Source of the DNA: Shewanella sp. Isolate13
GTDB lineage: Bacteria > Pseudomonadota > Gammaproteobacteria > Enterobacterales > Shewanellaceae
Direction: 5' to 3'
DNA length: 64,000 nt
NCBI RefSeq assembly: GCF_022398325.1
Contig: NZ_JAKEVD010000022.1
Location: 1-64,000 of the forward strand
Shown: piece by piece, positions 15,850 through 24,056 of the stretch
How the letters are laid out: each line of letters opens with the position of its first letter
How positions within the stretch are numbered: the stretch's first letter is position 1
Notes under the pieces: model-generated
Database searches by the model: none
Told to the model about the DNA's origin: nothing
What the model saw: the letters and a program-made list of their open reading frames with translations, nothing else
Position numbers and translations under genes: made by a program

Positions 15850-16083
15850 GCAGCGGAAGCCTTCTAGTGCTCGCAGAGACAAGTTGAGTACGCTTTTAAC
15901 AACCAGTGCTGGTTCAATAGCAACATCGGAGTAAATATACCCTCGGCTACGACTACCATGGTGTTCAGTACATCGCCAAGACTTAATCGCTTGCTCATCA
16001 ATCCAGAATGTCAGAGAGTCACGATTGACGAGTGCTTTGTTGTACCGAGACCAATTGGTTATTTTATGTTTAGACTTTCCCAT
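15850..16083 (-). pseudogene. IS5-family transposase, N-terminal fragment
   Basis: Starting at 16083 on the minus strand, MGKSKHKITNWSRYNKAL, SLTFWIDEQAIKSW, EHHGSRSRGYIYSD and LNLSLRALEGF match the N-terminus of IS5-family (IS903-like) transposases. The frame then runs directly into 67-bp repeat sequence at about 15850 and loses the catalytic part. It is a truncated copy whose break point coincides with the satellite. Confidence 0.85.
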
Positions 16084-16159
16084 CTTGCTGCTTTCTCATA
16101 ACTACCTTAGGAGATCAGAGCACGCTAACGGCAAAAGGTTCCATTCGATTTAGGAAACA

Positions 16160-16499
16160 GGGCCCCTTCATCCCAGTATCCCGCGTTACTTCTAAGCGGA
16201 ATCGTGGGCTTACAACCCTTGCGTTTTAGTAGCTTATGACATGCTTTAGTGTCATAAGCTTCGTCAGCTGAGACTTGAGTTATTAGCCTTATCTAGGAAT
16301 TAAGTAATGTCGGTAGAACTTCATTGTCAGTGACATTAACTAAAGAGACTCCCGCAGATACAACTTCATGCGTACAGCTATCTACTGCCAGGTGTAGCTT
16401 TCGCCAAGTACGTCGCTTCTCTTTACCATGCTTACGGGTTTTCCACTCGCCTTCACCATAAACTTTCAGACCTGTTGAGTCGATGACGACATTCGCCAC
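16160..16499 (-). pseudogene. IS5-family transposase, central fragment
   Basis: Reading on the minus strand from 16499, ANVVIDSTGLKVYGEGEW, HGKEKRRTWRKLHLAVD and VTDNEVLPTLL match the central catalytic part of an IS5 transposase. After a frameshift near 16290 it continues as ADEAYDTKACHKLLKRKG, PTIPLRSN and GYWDEG, then ends. The N-terminal and C-terminal parts are missing. It lies upstream, in transcription order, of the N-terminal fragment at 15850-16083, so the two come from different copies or a rearranged one. Confidence 0.85.
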
Positions 16500-16502
16500 A
16501 GT

Positions 16503-16551
16503 GCCCCCCTTTGCTTATATGTACTTAGGTTACTTTAGTGGGGGGCTATTT
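16503..16551. terminator. GC-rich inverted repeat with T-tail at the IS5 border
   Basis: GCCCCCC at 16503-16509 pairs with GGGGGGC at 16540-16546 across a 30-nt loop, followed by TATTTTT. It may terminate leftover IS transcription or be part of the former IS boundary. Confidence 0.4.
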
Positions 16552-16574
16552 TTACGGGTTGCCAAAACTGATAC

Positions 16575-16629
16575 GTACTTTAATAGGTACACCTTTGCGT
16601 TTTGAATTAAACTGTACCTATTAAAGTAC
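16575..16629 (+). promoter_or_regulatory. 17-bp inverted repeat, probable YefM-YoeB operator
   Basis: Perfect 17-bp arms at 16575-16591 and 16613-16629 (outer GTAC, inner GGTACA/TGTACC) with a 21-nt spacer, ending 14 nt before the antitoxin start. YefM is known to bind palindromes with TGTAC-type cores, so this is very likely the autoregulatory site. Confidence 0.75.
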
Positions 16630-16643
16630 ATGTTGAGGTGTTT

Positions 16644-16895
16644 GTGACTGTTTACAGCTTTACCGAAGTAAGAAGTAATTTTAAATCTGTTTGTGATCGT
16701 GTCGTCAATGACTGTGAGCATGTGGTGATCCACCGTAGAGATGCTGAAAATGTCGTTATGTTTTCTGAGTCTGAGTTCAATAGTTGGAAAGAAACGCTGT
16801 ATTTACTTTCAAATCCAGTTAACGCAAAGCATTTGTTAGATTCAATAAAACAGGTTGAAGATGGTAAGCTACAAGAGCGTGAGTTATTGGATTAA
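16644..16895 (+). CDS. yefM: YefM-type antitoxin (Phd/YefM family)
   Basis: An 83-residue protein with the Phd/YefM beginning TVYSFTEVRSNFKSVCDRV, the central VVIHRRDAENVVMFSESEF and a C-terminal acidic toxin-binding tail (VEDGKLQERELLD). GTG at 16644 is chosen because GAGG lies 6 nt upstream; the earlier GTG at 16638 touches that GAGG. It binds and neutralises the YoeB toxin encoded next and represses its own operon through the palindrome just upstream. The pair looks intact, unlike most other toxin-antitoxin loci in this island. Confidence 0.9.
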   Translation: MTVYSFTEVRSNFKSVCDRVVNDCEHVVIHRRDAENVVMFSESEFNSWKETLYLLSNPVNAKHLLDSIKQVEDGKLQERELLD

Positions 16896-17161
16896 TGAAC
16901 ATTCTTTTTTCAGACAATGCTTGGAATGACTACCTTTATTGGCAGCAGCAAGACAAAAAAACACTGAAACGCATAAAAACACTCATCAAAGATTGTAGAA
17001 GAGCACCTTTTGAGGGGATCGGGAAACCTGAACGGTTAAAAGAGAACCTTTCTGGCTATTGGTCTAGACGGATCTCTGATGAGCAGCGATTGGTTTATAA
17101 AGCGACTCAAGATACTTTAATCATTGTAAGCTTACGTTATCATTATACGAATAATGGCTGA
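16895..17161 (+). CDS. yoeB: YoeB-type ribosome-dependent mRNA endonuclease toxin
   Basis: An 88-residue RelE-superfamily toxin starting with TAATG overlap on yefM. Family hallmarks are visible: WNDYLYWQQQDKKTLKRI, the catalytic Glu region PFEGIGKPERLK, GYWSRRISDEQRLVY (Arg) and the C-terminal RYHY (His/Tyr). YoeB cleaves mRNA in the ribosomal A site when released from YefM. The length and all expected catalytic residues suggest a functional toxin. Confidence 0.92.
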   Translation: MNILFSDNAWNDYLYWQQQDKKTLKRIKTLIKDCRRAPFEGIGKPERLKENLSGYWSRRISDEQRLVYKATQDTLIIVSLRYHYTNNG

Positions 17162-17206
17162 TAGAATGAATAACAAGGTGCTAAGCCTGAAAATGGAGGG
17201 TTTTAA

Positions 17207-17342
17207 GTGCTGCGATTGAAAAAAGCTAAACAAGTCATCGATCGTGAACAAAATCTAAAACTGAGCCAAGCTGACGCTATGTTGTTAATGGAAGCTTTAG
17301 ACCGCCCAGCGACTCCGAAGCCTAAATTATGTGTCAGGTAGC
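17207..17342 (+). pseudogene. DUF1778 (TacA-like) antitoxin C-terminal remnant
   Basis: A short frame of 44 codons reads VIDREQNLKLSQADAM, then LLMEALDRPATPKPKL and a stop. This matches the C-terminal toxin-binding end of DUF1778 antitoxins (LS..D...ALENPP.PN..L). The N-terminal ribbon-helix-helix domain and the GNAT toxin are absent. A 9-bp inverted repeat (TGTCAGGTA at 17332-17340, TACCTGACA at 17381-17389) overlaps its end. Confidence 0.6.
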
Positions 17343-17550
17343 CTCAACGGAGACACGACTCAGTTGCGGGTCAAACCCAATACCTGACAGTAAACCATCA
17401 CAATCCTCCTCATTTTGCCTTAGCCTATCAAAGGTATAAGTGCTACTTCTCCTCCTGCCCATAAATAAATGAGCAGGTATCCTTGCTGAAAAATGATGAA
17501 CTACTCGCTGCTAAAGCCACGACCGACAATAATTGTCATGCTGCCCAGTT

Positions 17551-17600
17551 AACGTCAATAAAGTTACTGTAATTTATATTACAGTAACTTTGTTGACGTT
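17551..17600. promoter_or_regulatory. 22-bp inverted repeat upstream of the AAA ATPase gene
   Basis: Arms of 22 bp (17551-17572 and 17579-17600, 21 of 22 paired) flank a 6-nt loop; the core reads GTTACTGTAA/TTACAGTAAC. It ends 56 nt before the ATPase start. It could be an operator for a dimeric regulator or a hairpin in the leader RNA. Confidence 0.6.
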
Positions 17601-17656
17601 AGGGTGGGAGTTCCCTATGCTAGTTGATAACACGCTATCCATTAAAGTGACGCATA

Positions 17657-19006
17657 GTGCAACAGTTTTACAACCGGAAAAATGAGCTACAAACCTTAAG
17701 AGCAGTATCAAACAATGTTATCAATACCAAAGCACAGCTCAGTGTTATGGTAGGCAGAAGGCGTGTTGGTAAAACCCGTCTATTAAATGAAGCATTTGCT
17801 GGCACAGGTATAAAGTACCTGTATTTATTCATCAGTAGAAAAAATGAAAGCTCATTGGTTGATGAGTTCACAAACATTATCCGAAATGAGTTAGAGGCAA
17901 AGTTTTTCCACCCTCAATCACTCAGAGATATTATCGATTTTTTGCTCGATTATTCGAAGGCTCATCCACTTACTGTGATCATTGATGAATTCCAAGACAT
18001 AGACATAGTCAACTCGGGCCTATTTTCTGATATTCAGAACTTATGGGATGCAAATAAACGAGAATCGATGATGCACCTGGTCTGCTGTGGCTCTCTTTAC
18101 AGCATGATGACAAGGATTTTTAAAGGCAAAGACGAACCTTTGTTTAACCGTGATGATTATTTCTTTAAGATTAAGCCACTGCAACCATCGTACATTGTTG
18201 ATGTAATGAAAGATCATCAACAATTCAGTGCTGAGAGCTTATTAGATTGGTGGTGCTTGTCCGGTGGTATTCCCAAATACCTCGAATGGTTAACTCGTTT
18301 TTCTGGACAAAACGATAACCTTTTTGAGGCTGTTATCTCTGAGTTTTCACCGTTTATTAAAGAAGGAACCCACAGGCTAGTTGAGGACTTTGGCTCAGAG
18401 CATCGCGTTTACTTTGATATTCTCGGCGCGCTCGCAAAAGGCTACACGAGCAGAGCTCGCATAGAGACTTTTCTGGAGCTCAGCGTTGGTGTGCACCTAG
18501 AAAAACTTGATGAAGTCTTTGATGTTATAACCAAAATGCGTCCGATTAGCTCTAAAGGCACATCAAGAGATGTTCGTTACTCAATTTCGGACCCTTTTTT
18601 AACCTTCTGGTTCAGATTTATCCACTCAAACAAAAGTGCTGTTGAGATGGAGAATTATGAGTATATCAGAAGGCTTATTGAAAGGGATTTTGAGGTCTTC
18701 TCTGGGCTAGAGTTAGAGTCATTATTCACCGCTATTTTAGTTGAATCAAAACAGTACGGCCGTATCGGTGGCTACTGGGATGCTAAAGGGCATAACGAAA
18801 TCGATATTGTTGCTATCAATGATCTAGATAAAAAGATCCTGATCGCTGAAGTTAAGCGTAAACAGAAGCGATATAGTGAAGCCAAGCTTATCGAGAAATC
18901 TGTAAACCTATTGCAAAAGTTAAACGTTAAAAATTATAGCGTTGAGTATAGAGGGTTTTCTCTGGATAATTTGATTGAGGTTATGGAGGAGAATCAGGCA
19001 AATTAA
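17657..19006 (+). CDS. Archaeal-type AAA ATPase with DUF234/PD-(D/E)xK-like C-terminus
   Basis: 449 residues with a GTG start. The N-terminus has the family signature FYNRKNELQTL, the Walker A motif GRRRVGKTRLL (about 33-43) and Walker B in TVIIDEFQDID (about 101-111). A winged-helix-like region follows (about 270-330), then a C-terminal DUF234 domain ending in NEIDIVA...ILIAEVKRK, the D/ExK signature of a nuclease-like fold. Members often sit on mobile islands and may act on DNA or in defence, but no function is established. It stands alone behind a 22-bp palindrome and in front of a broken antitoxin gene. Confidence 0.85.
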   Translation: MQQFYNRKNELQTLRAVSNNVINTKAQLSVMVGRRRVGKTRLLNEAFAGTGIKYLYLFISRKNESSLVDEFTNIIRNELEAKFFHPQSLRDIIDFLLDYSKAHPLTVIIDEFQDIDIVNSGLFSDIQNLWDANKRESMMHLVCCGSLYSMMTRIFKGKDEPLFNRDDYFFKIKPLQPSYIVDVMKDHQQFSAESLLDWWCLSGGIPKYLEWLTRFSGQNDNLFEAVISEFSPFIKEGTHRLVEDFGSEHRVYFDILGALAKGYTSRARIETFLELSVGVHLEKLDEVFDVITKMRPISSKGTSRDVRYSISDPFLTFWFRFIHSNKSAVEMENYEYIRRLIERDFEVFSGLELESLFTAILVESKQYGRIGGYWDAKGHNEIDIVAINDLDKKILIAEVKRKQKRYSEAKLIEKSVNLLQKLNVKNYSVEYRGFSLDNLIEVMEENQAN

Positions 19007-19008
19007 CT

Positions 19009-19140
19009 ATGCCACTTCACTTTGTTAAGAGCGGACTATTAGAGCGTGTGGCAAGAGGTGTGTATGTGTATGGCTTATCAAGAAATAAACGCACTTCTAA
19101 AACGATTGAGCAAATCGCCCGCCAGCACATGGCTCACTGA
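19009..19140 (+). pseudogene. AbiEi/DUF6088-like winged-helix antitoxin fragment
   Basis: A 43-codon frame beginning PLHFVKSGLLERVARGVYV matches the winged-helix end of AbiEi-type or DUF6088 antitoxins/regulators (LV..GLLERV.RGVY). The rest of the antitoxin and any nucleotidyltransferase toxin are missing, so this is a leftover. Confidence 0.5.
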
Positions 19141-19236
19141 ATTACAGGGGCGTTATACGGCAAAAAGGAAACGTAGCAGTTCACATTAAAAAGGCGCTAA
19201 AATTTTCACTTAATTTAATACTAGTTTGGTGGCGTC

Positions 19237-19488
19237 ATGAGATAAGTTCTAGCTGATTGTTCAGCAAGTATTACAGAGTTAAAGAAGAACCCTACAGCTC
19301 TTTTGAACGAAGCTGATGGTTCTGCTATAGCTATTTTAAACCACAATAAACCAGCGGCTTATCTAGTGCCTGCTGAAACTTACGAATTTCTAATGGACAT
19401 GTTAGATGATTATGAGCTATCTCAGCTTGTTGAAAGCCGCAGACTGGATTTATCAGATGCTGTGGAAGTCAATATCGATGACTTATAA
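19237..19488 (+). pseudogene. RelB/StbD-type (Phd family) antitoxin with nonsense codon 3
   Basis: From ATG 19237 the frame reads M-R-stop-VLADCSASITELKKNPT, then AIAILNHNKPAAYLVPAETYEFL and an acidic tail. The sister copy at 24057-24305 starts MTTRILADVAASITEFKANP, so the stop at codon 3 (TAA) interrupts the family start; CAA to TAA is one possible origin. Everything after the stop is intact. Reinitiation (for example TTG at 19303) would lose the DNA-binding N-terminus. The toxin gene overlaps its end. Confidence 0.8.
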
Positions 19489-19765
19489 ATTAAAATTCCT
19501 ACCAGCAGCACAAAAAGAGTGGAGCACATTAGCTCCGCCGATCAAAAATTAGTTTAAAAAGAAGCTAATTGAGTGTCTCGAAAACCCTCATGTGTCAGCA
19601 TCGAAATTACGCGGTTATGATTCTGTCTATAAAATCAAATTACGTACAGCAGGCTATCGTTTAGCTTATGAAGTTATTGATGATGAAATTGTTGTTTATG
19701 TCCTAGCTATTGGTAAAAGGGACCAAGATGCAGTTTATAAGAAGTTAGCCTCGCGCTTTAGTTAG
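19478..19765 (+). pseudogene. RelE/StbE-type toxin with in-frame stop
   Basis: The ATG at 19478 lies inside the antitoxin end, as in intact stbDE pairs. The product reads MTYKLKFLPAAQKEWSTL, PPIKN, a TAG stop at 19550-19552, then FKKKLIECLENP, LRGYDSVYKIKLRTAGYRL and VVYVLAIGKRDQDAVY. Family members have Gln at the stop position (IKNQFKKKL), so CAG to TAG explains it. The rest is clean, so inactivation seems recent. Confidence 0.85.
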
Positions 19766-19846
19766 CCGTACCACATACAAATATGGATAGACAGCGCGTC
19801 GCCGCGTCCTTATCCCGAGTGTTGAACAAGCCCAATTGATACAAAT

Positions 19847-20098
19847 AACTTCAAGATGCAGGATTCAGCATGTCGAGAAGTGACAGAGTTCAAGGTAGTT
19901 AATTGCTCCTGCATTAACGGCCTTCCCACCATATATGGCGGTCTTCATGAGATTGTAGGACTCGTTATTCTCGGCTCTGGCATCCTGCTTGGCCCTACCT
20001 CCTGCATCTATGCAGTCGTAATTCAATATTTCATAACACAGAAAAATGTTGCTTCTCGCCGTGCCCTACGGGATCTCTGAAACGAGCATCTTGAGGTT
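19847..20098. repeat. MITE-like element, 252 bp, 13-bp terminal inverted repeats
   Basis: The ends AACTTCAAGATGC (19847-19859) and GCATCTTGAGGTT (20086-20098) are inverted repeats with one mismatch. The interior has no convincing gene; a 74-codon frame inside is judged spurious. No clear target duplication was found. The compact non-coding body with terminal inverted repeats suggests a miniature transposable element. The sequence from 20099 to 20387 shows nothing recognisable. Confidence 0.5.
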
Positions 20099-20387
20099 GC
20101 TTGGGTATCGTATTTTAAGCCAATTCAACATTGAATACCTGTATAGTGATAACGCAATACTAAGCCCTTGGAACAGTAGGCTCTTTGTAAAATGATAATA
20201 CTTAATTAATGGCAAGCCGCGTCGCCGATAATGGACGATGTTTCCAGGCTTTGTTTAGAAATCCCGATGCCTACTATAGGATCCAGAGACGAGTACAGTA
20301 AAAACGAGATGAATGCTTGGGTAGCTTTAAGCTGCTGAACAACTGATGAAATTCGCGTGAATTAACAATATTAAAGAGTCGTGAGCG

Positions 20388-21398
20388 ATGAATTTAGGCC
20401 GAAATAGTCCTTGCCCATGTGGCAGTGGTAAAAAATATAAGCGTTGTTGTATGGACGGCGCGTCAAAACTGCATGCTGAAATGCTTGATGATGTTGAGCA
20501 AGTTGTGGCGATGTCACCCAACTTGACGATCGACGAGCTTAATGTGGTCATACAAAAGAGAAACGATGAGCGCAATAACCGCGCTAACCCTGACTTTTGC
20601 GGGCTGTCACCCACACAAATGGGGAATTGGCTATATGCACCATTTGATGAATTGGCTTGGGTGACAATTTGTTCGCCGGAAGTGCTTTCAACTAGCCCTG
20701 TAATGCGCTATTTGACACTGATTTTAGACGAAGCGATGCAAAATGACGGTTCGTTTAAAGCCACCAGTAAAGGAAATTTACCGGCTAAATTAGTCAAACA
20801 GGCCAGTGATTGTTTACCAGAGTTCGCGCTGTCACAATTTGAATGGCATACGAGTATTAGCATCAGTGAATTTGCGGGCAGTAATGAAGATAAATTTAAT
20901 GCGTTACATTACACCCGCATTTTGGCCGAAATTGCCGGTATTATTTATCGTCGTAGTGGTCGATATCATGTCAAAAAAGCGGCTTTGACACAGTATCAGC
21001 GCCACGGTATTCATGCTTTTTTCAAGCCGATGCTGGAAGCGGCAACCACGAAGTACAACTGGGGTTACTTAGATAGTTGGGAGCATAGTATCGAGCTGAG
21101 AACTTTTTGGCTGTTTATGCTGTGGCGTTTACAAACACATGCTAGCGTTGAACAGTTGATTGATGAAGTCGCCACGGCATTCCCAGATCTATTACTTGAT
21201 AGCCAAGTTGATGATTATCGCACGCCAATCCAGCAATTGAGTAGGTTAATAGAGTTACGCTTTATTGAACGTTTTTTACAATACTGGGGTTTTGTGACGA
21301 TCGATCCCAAACGGTTGTTCACGCAAGAGCATGTATCACGAAGTGTGCAAGTTCAGCCCCTGTTAACGCAGACCTTTCAATTTAATACACAGCACTAG
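20388..21398 (+). CDS. SEC-C motif protein of unknown function
   Basis: The 336-residue protein begins with a textbook SEC-C zinc-binding motif, NLGRNSPCPCGSGKKYKRCC (Cys residues near 9, 11, 20 and 21), best known from the SecA C-terminus where it coordinates zinc and contacts SecB and ribosomes. The remaining 310 residues are helical and aromatic-rich with no recognised domain (for example YNWGYLDSWEHSIELRTFW). SEC-C proteins are frequent cargo of genomic islands. No partner gene is apparent; the neighbour is a frameshifted gene of unknown function. Confidence 0.8.
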   Translation: MNLGRNSPCPCGSGKKYKRCCMDGASKLHAEMLDDVEQVVAMSPNLTIDELNVVIQKRNDERNNRANPDFCGLSPTQMGNWLYAPFDELAWVTICSPEVLSTSPVMRYLTLILDEAMQNDGSFKATSKGNLPAKLVKQASDCLPEFALSQFEWHTSISISEFAGSNEDKFNALHYTRILAEIAGIIYRRSGRYHVKKAALTQYQRHGIHAFFKPMLEAATTKYNWGYLDSWEHSIELRTFWLFMLWRLQTHASVEQLIDEVATAFPDLLLDSQVDDYRTPIQQLSRLIELRFIERFLQYWGFVTIDPKRLFTQEHVSRSVQVQPLLTQTFQFNTQH

Positions 21399-21408
21399 CA
21401 GATTAGCA

Positions 21409-22360
21409 TGAGCGAATATCAATCCTACCGTTTTGAGTGTGTAGATAACTATCCTGCAAGAGGGGGTTAGGGAGCAAGCAACGAGAGGCGCTGAGACAAA
21501 TTTCAAGCCGGGCCGAAATCACAGCGACTTCTTTTCAGGTCGTTTATCACTACAGCGACCTAAAGGCTGAAGCCTACGATATTGTACTTGATTATTTTGA
21601 TGTCGGTTTCTATTACGCAGATTGGGGCTGCATAGACGTTTACATAAAACTGCCCATTGGCACTTTACCAAGTACACTTATAGGGTTTAGTCAACATGGT
21701 TTATCTGTTTACGAGTCAGCTCAATGGCAGTTGCTCGTTTTTTCGATAGAAGACTACCCTGGGTATTTTGATGATGAACAAGCGGATGACTTTTTTCAGC
21801 ATATAGTCACGCTTCGGACGGAATTAATCCAAGGTGACTGGCGCTTGCTTTATTTTATGTGGCTAAAAGCGTTTGATACTGTTAACGATATTGCCGCAAT
21901 ACCTATGTTTGAGCTAGGGCAGTTAACGCGTCAGCAAGCGATAGCGATGACGAAGAAAGAAGCTGTCAATAAACAAGGGGCATATCAATACTGGCTAAAC
22001 GCAAAAGTGATAACCCCCTATATTGAGAAAGGCCTGAAGCAATTTAAGCAAGAGCAAGCCGCTGTGTTAGCACAAAAGCAGCTAGCAGAAACAGCGCTAA
22101 AAGAAGCTGAGCATACAGAGGTGTACAGGCAGCGAGACCATGTTTGGCAGCAAGCGCAAATACAAGCAAAACGTGCGTGTGCCAGTGGTTATGATCAAGC
22201 ATCACGCGACGTGCACTTATTGGCCGAGGCTTATCATTCTAAAGGCGAGCGAACAGCCTTTGAACTCCGTTTTAGACGTTTTGTATCAAACAATAAGAAC
22301 CGTAAAGCGCTGCTAACAAGGTTACAAGGTTTATCGCTTGGGTGTGACGTTGCAACTTAA
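21409..22360 (+). pseudogene. Hypothetical protein, frameshifted near its N-terminus
   Basis: ATG 21409 starts MSEYQSYRFECVDNYPARGG and hits a stop at 21469. The next frame continues from there as REALRQISSRAEITATSFQ, VVYHYSDLKAEAY and DYFDVGFYYADWGC, to the end at 22360. This is one family of soluble proteins of unknown function (about 315 residues) recognisable by SRAEIT, YFD and ADWG. The shift lies at a G5 tract (21462-21466), so it is either a true frameshift or a base-calling error. The C-terminal half is Gln/Ala-rich and helical. Confidence 0.75.
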
Positions 22361-22636
22361 TCTGGATGATACTAATCACATGTCAGTATGACGGAGTCAG
22401 GCTAATTATATCGTTTTGATATTATCAACGCTTAGAGCCAGGCCTAAGATTATATTCCCGTAATGGTGAATTGATTGCATCGACATAAAAGTAAAGCATG
22501 TTGATAAAGCTTAAAATGTCGACATGACTCTTTCGAAGCGCTACGCGTCTCACATTGACATGATAAAACACTATGTTGAATAAACTGAATCGGCAACATA
22601 AAACGACCTATGTTGTAATCGTAGCCTCGACCGTTC
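22361..22636. other. Intergenic region upstream of the zeta toxin
   Basis: No gene or recognised RNA is seen in this AT-rich stretch. The operator-like palindromes that follow it are listed separately. Confidence 0.5.
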
Positions 22637-22668
22637 ATATAAGCTTATATTACTTACGATAAGCTTAT
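22637..22668. promoter_or_regulatory. Two AAGCTT-centred palindromes, probable operator of the zeta locus
   Basis: ATATAAGCTTATAT (22637-22650, perfect) and ATAAGCTTAT (22659-22668) have centres exactly 20 bp apart, about two helical turns, and end 57 nt before the zeta start. Two phased palindromes suggest cooperative binding of a dimeric repressor. Confidence 0.6.
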
Positions 22669-22725
22669 ACTGTAAAAACCGTGACTGATATTATACGTTT
22701 ACATTAATGTAGTTGACATGAAGCC

Positions 22726-23403
22726 ATGATAGAACAAGAAGCAGATATAGAGGTTAGAGCGATACGTTATGCAAAAGCTAACCGAACTCGTATAGCAAGA
22801 GAATTGACTGACTTTTCGCTCTATCCCGCAGATGAGAATCCTGTATCTATTTTTATGTGCGGCTCTCCAGGCGCAGGTAAAACAGAAGCATCTAAAGCGT
22901 TCGTTGAGCTGTTCGATGAGACGGCCATTGTTAGACTCGATCCTGATGAGCTTAGGGACTATTTTCAAGAATATACTGGGGACAATTCATACTTGTTCCA
23001 AAAAGCAGTTAGCTTTGTCGTTGAGCGCACACTTGATAGATTATTCAAAAATGATCAAAACTTTATTCTTGACGGGACACTGTCTAACTTTGCTGTTGCT
23101 TGTAAGAACATTGACCGCTCATTAAAACGTGAAAGAGGCGTACTGATTATTTTCGTCTATCAGGAACCAATTCTTGCTTGGGAATTCGTTCAAGCGAGAG
23201 AAAAACTTGAAGGCCGACGCATTCTAGCGGATACATTTATCGAGCAATTCTTAAACTGCCAACAGGTTATAAAACAAGTTAAAGAGAAGTATGGCTTCAG
23301 CATAAAAATAGACCTTTTGTTAAAGAATAACGACGGCAGCATCACGACAACATTGAAGCCGCCGAGCTGCACATTAAAGAGAATTACACTCGCGAAGAGT
23401 TGA
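22726..23403 (+). CDS. Zeta-toxin family kinase, C-terminus altered by a probable frameshift
   Basis: 225 residues as read. The P-loop FMCGSPGAGKTEASKAF (about 43-59), RLDPDELRDYF (about 76-86), the lid Arg segment WEFVQAREKLEGRRI and FIEQFLNC match zeta toxins, which phosphorylate UDP-GlcNAc-type sugars. The last 20 or so codons (TTTLKPPSCTLKRITLAKS) look out of frame. A shift near 23340 restores HDNIEAAELHIKENYTREE and ends at 23420, the expected family tail. The kinase core is intact, so activity may survive. A 53-codon gene follows. Phased palindromes upstream suggest regulation. Confidence 0.8.
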   Translation: MIEQEADIEVRAIRYAKANRTRIARELTDFSLYPADENPVSIFMCGSPGAGKTEASKAFVELFDETAIVRLDPDELRDYFQEYTGDNSYLFQKAVSFVVERTLDRLFKNDQNFILDGTLSNFAVACKNIDRSLKRERGVLIIFVYQEPILAWEFVQAREKLEGRRILADTFIEQFLNCQQVIKQVKEKYGFSIKIDLLLKNNDGSITTTLKPPSCTLKRITLAKS

Positions 23404-23462
23404 GAAGGTTGATAAAATAAGCCCGCAAGGCTATTTTTTAGGCTGTTTAAAGTGAGAATATT

Positions 23463-23624
23463 ATGTTTGGAAACGCTAAAAAGAAATTAACGACATCTAA
23501 GCTTTCAGCCTTCGTAATGAACGCCAGCTCTGAGGAAAAAGAGCGCATTTATACTCAGGTTATAAGAAAAGCGACTGAGTCGCAAAATAAAGTGATTGAA
23601 GAAGCTAAGTCTGTATCAGCATAG
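23463..23624 (+). CDS. Small protein downstream of zeta toxin (possible antitoxin)
   Basis: A 53-residue frame, ATG 23463 to TAG 23624: FGNAKKKLTTSKLSAFVMN, ASSEEKERIYTQVIRKATE, then EEAKSVSA. It is short, helical and charged, 42 nt after the restored zeta stop, and it ends cleanly. Its position suggests a partner of the kinase, though classical epsilon antitoxins are encoded upstream. No strong ribosome site is seen. Confidence 0.5.
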   Translation: MFGNAKKKLTTSKLSAFVMNASSEEKERIYTQVIRKATESQNKVIEEAKSVSA

Positions 23625-24056
23625 CGCTCAATGTAGCATTATCCCCCTCTCATCAGCAATAGCCGTAGGATGAGTCATTAAGTAGATTTTACGTACTTGT
23701 CTATCGATACAAGGGTCTGATCTTGGCTCGTTAATAAAGCAACATTACCTAGTTGCTCTGAATAAAACGAATACCTCCTCCACTCGGGATAAATAAAATT
23801 ATTTTATATCTTAGTCAAAATAGCCTCAAATGGTTCTATAGTTAAAGGCTTTTCAGCTTTAAGCGCAGGAGTTTGATAAGCTCTCTGAGCTTAAATGGAA
23901 ATAATGGTGTTTTTACCGTGCGGTAGAATAGTCCTAAGTATAGAGAGCAGGCTGGCGTTAAACCGCTATAGTCAAATCTTGGGCATCGCTTTTTTGTACT
24001 CGAAACATTGCACCTAGCTTGCTGCACGCTTTAAATGCGATCTTTTTGAAATCAGC
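23625..24056. other. Gap without a convincing gene
   Basis: No intact gene. On the minus strand, right after the orphan antitoxin, a frame continues as MTCKL and then diverges; it is the start of a lost RelE/StbE-type toxin followed by unrelated sequence. Confidence 0.5.

Noticed and set aside
19856..20080. 74-codon reading frame inside the MITE-like element
   Set aside because: No ribosome site or family resemblance, and it lies entirely within the inverted-repeat-bounded element.
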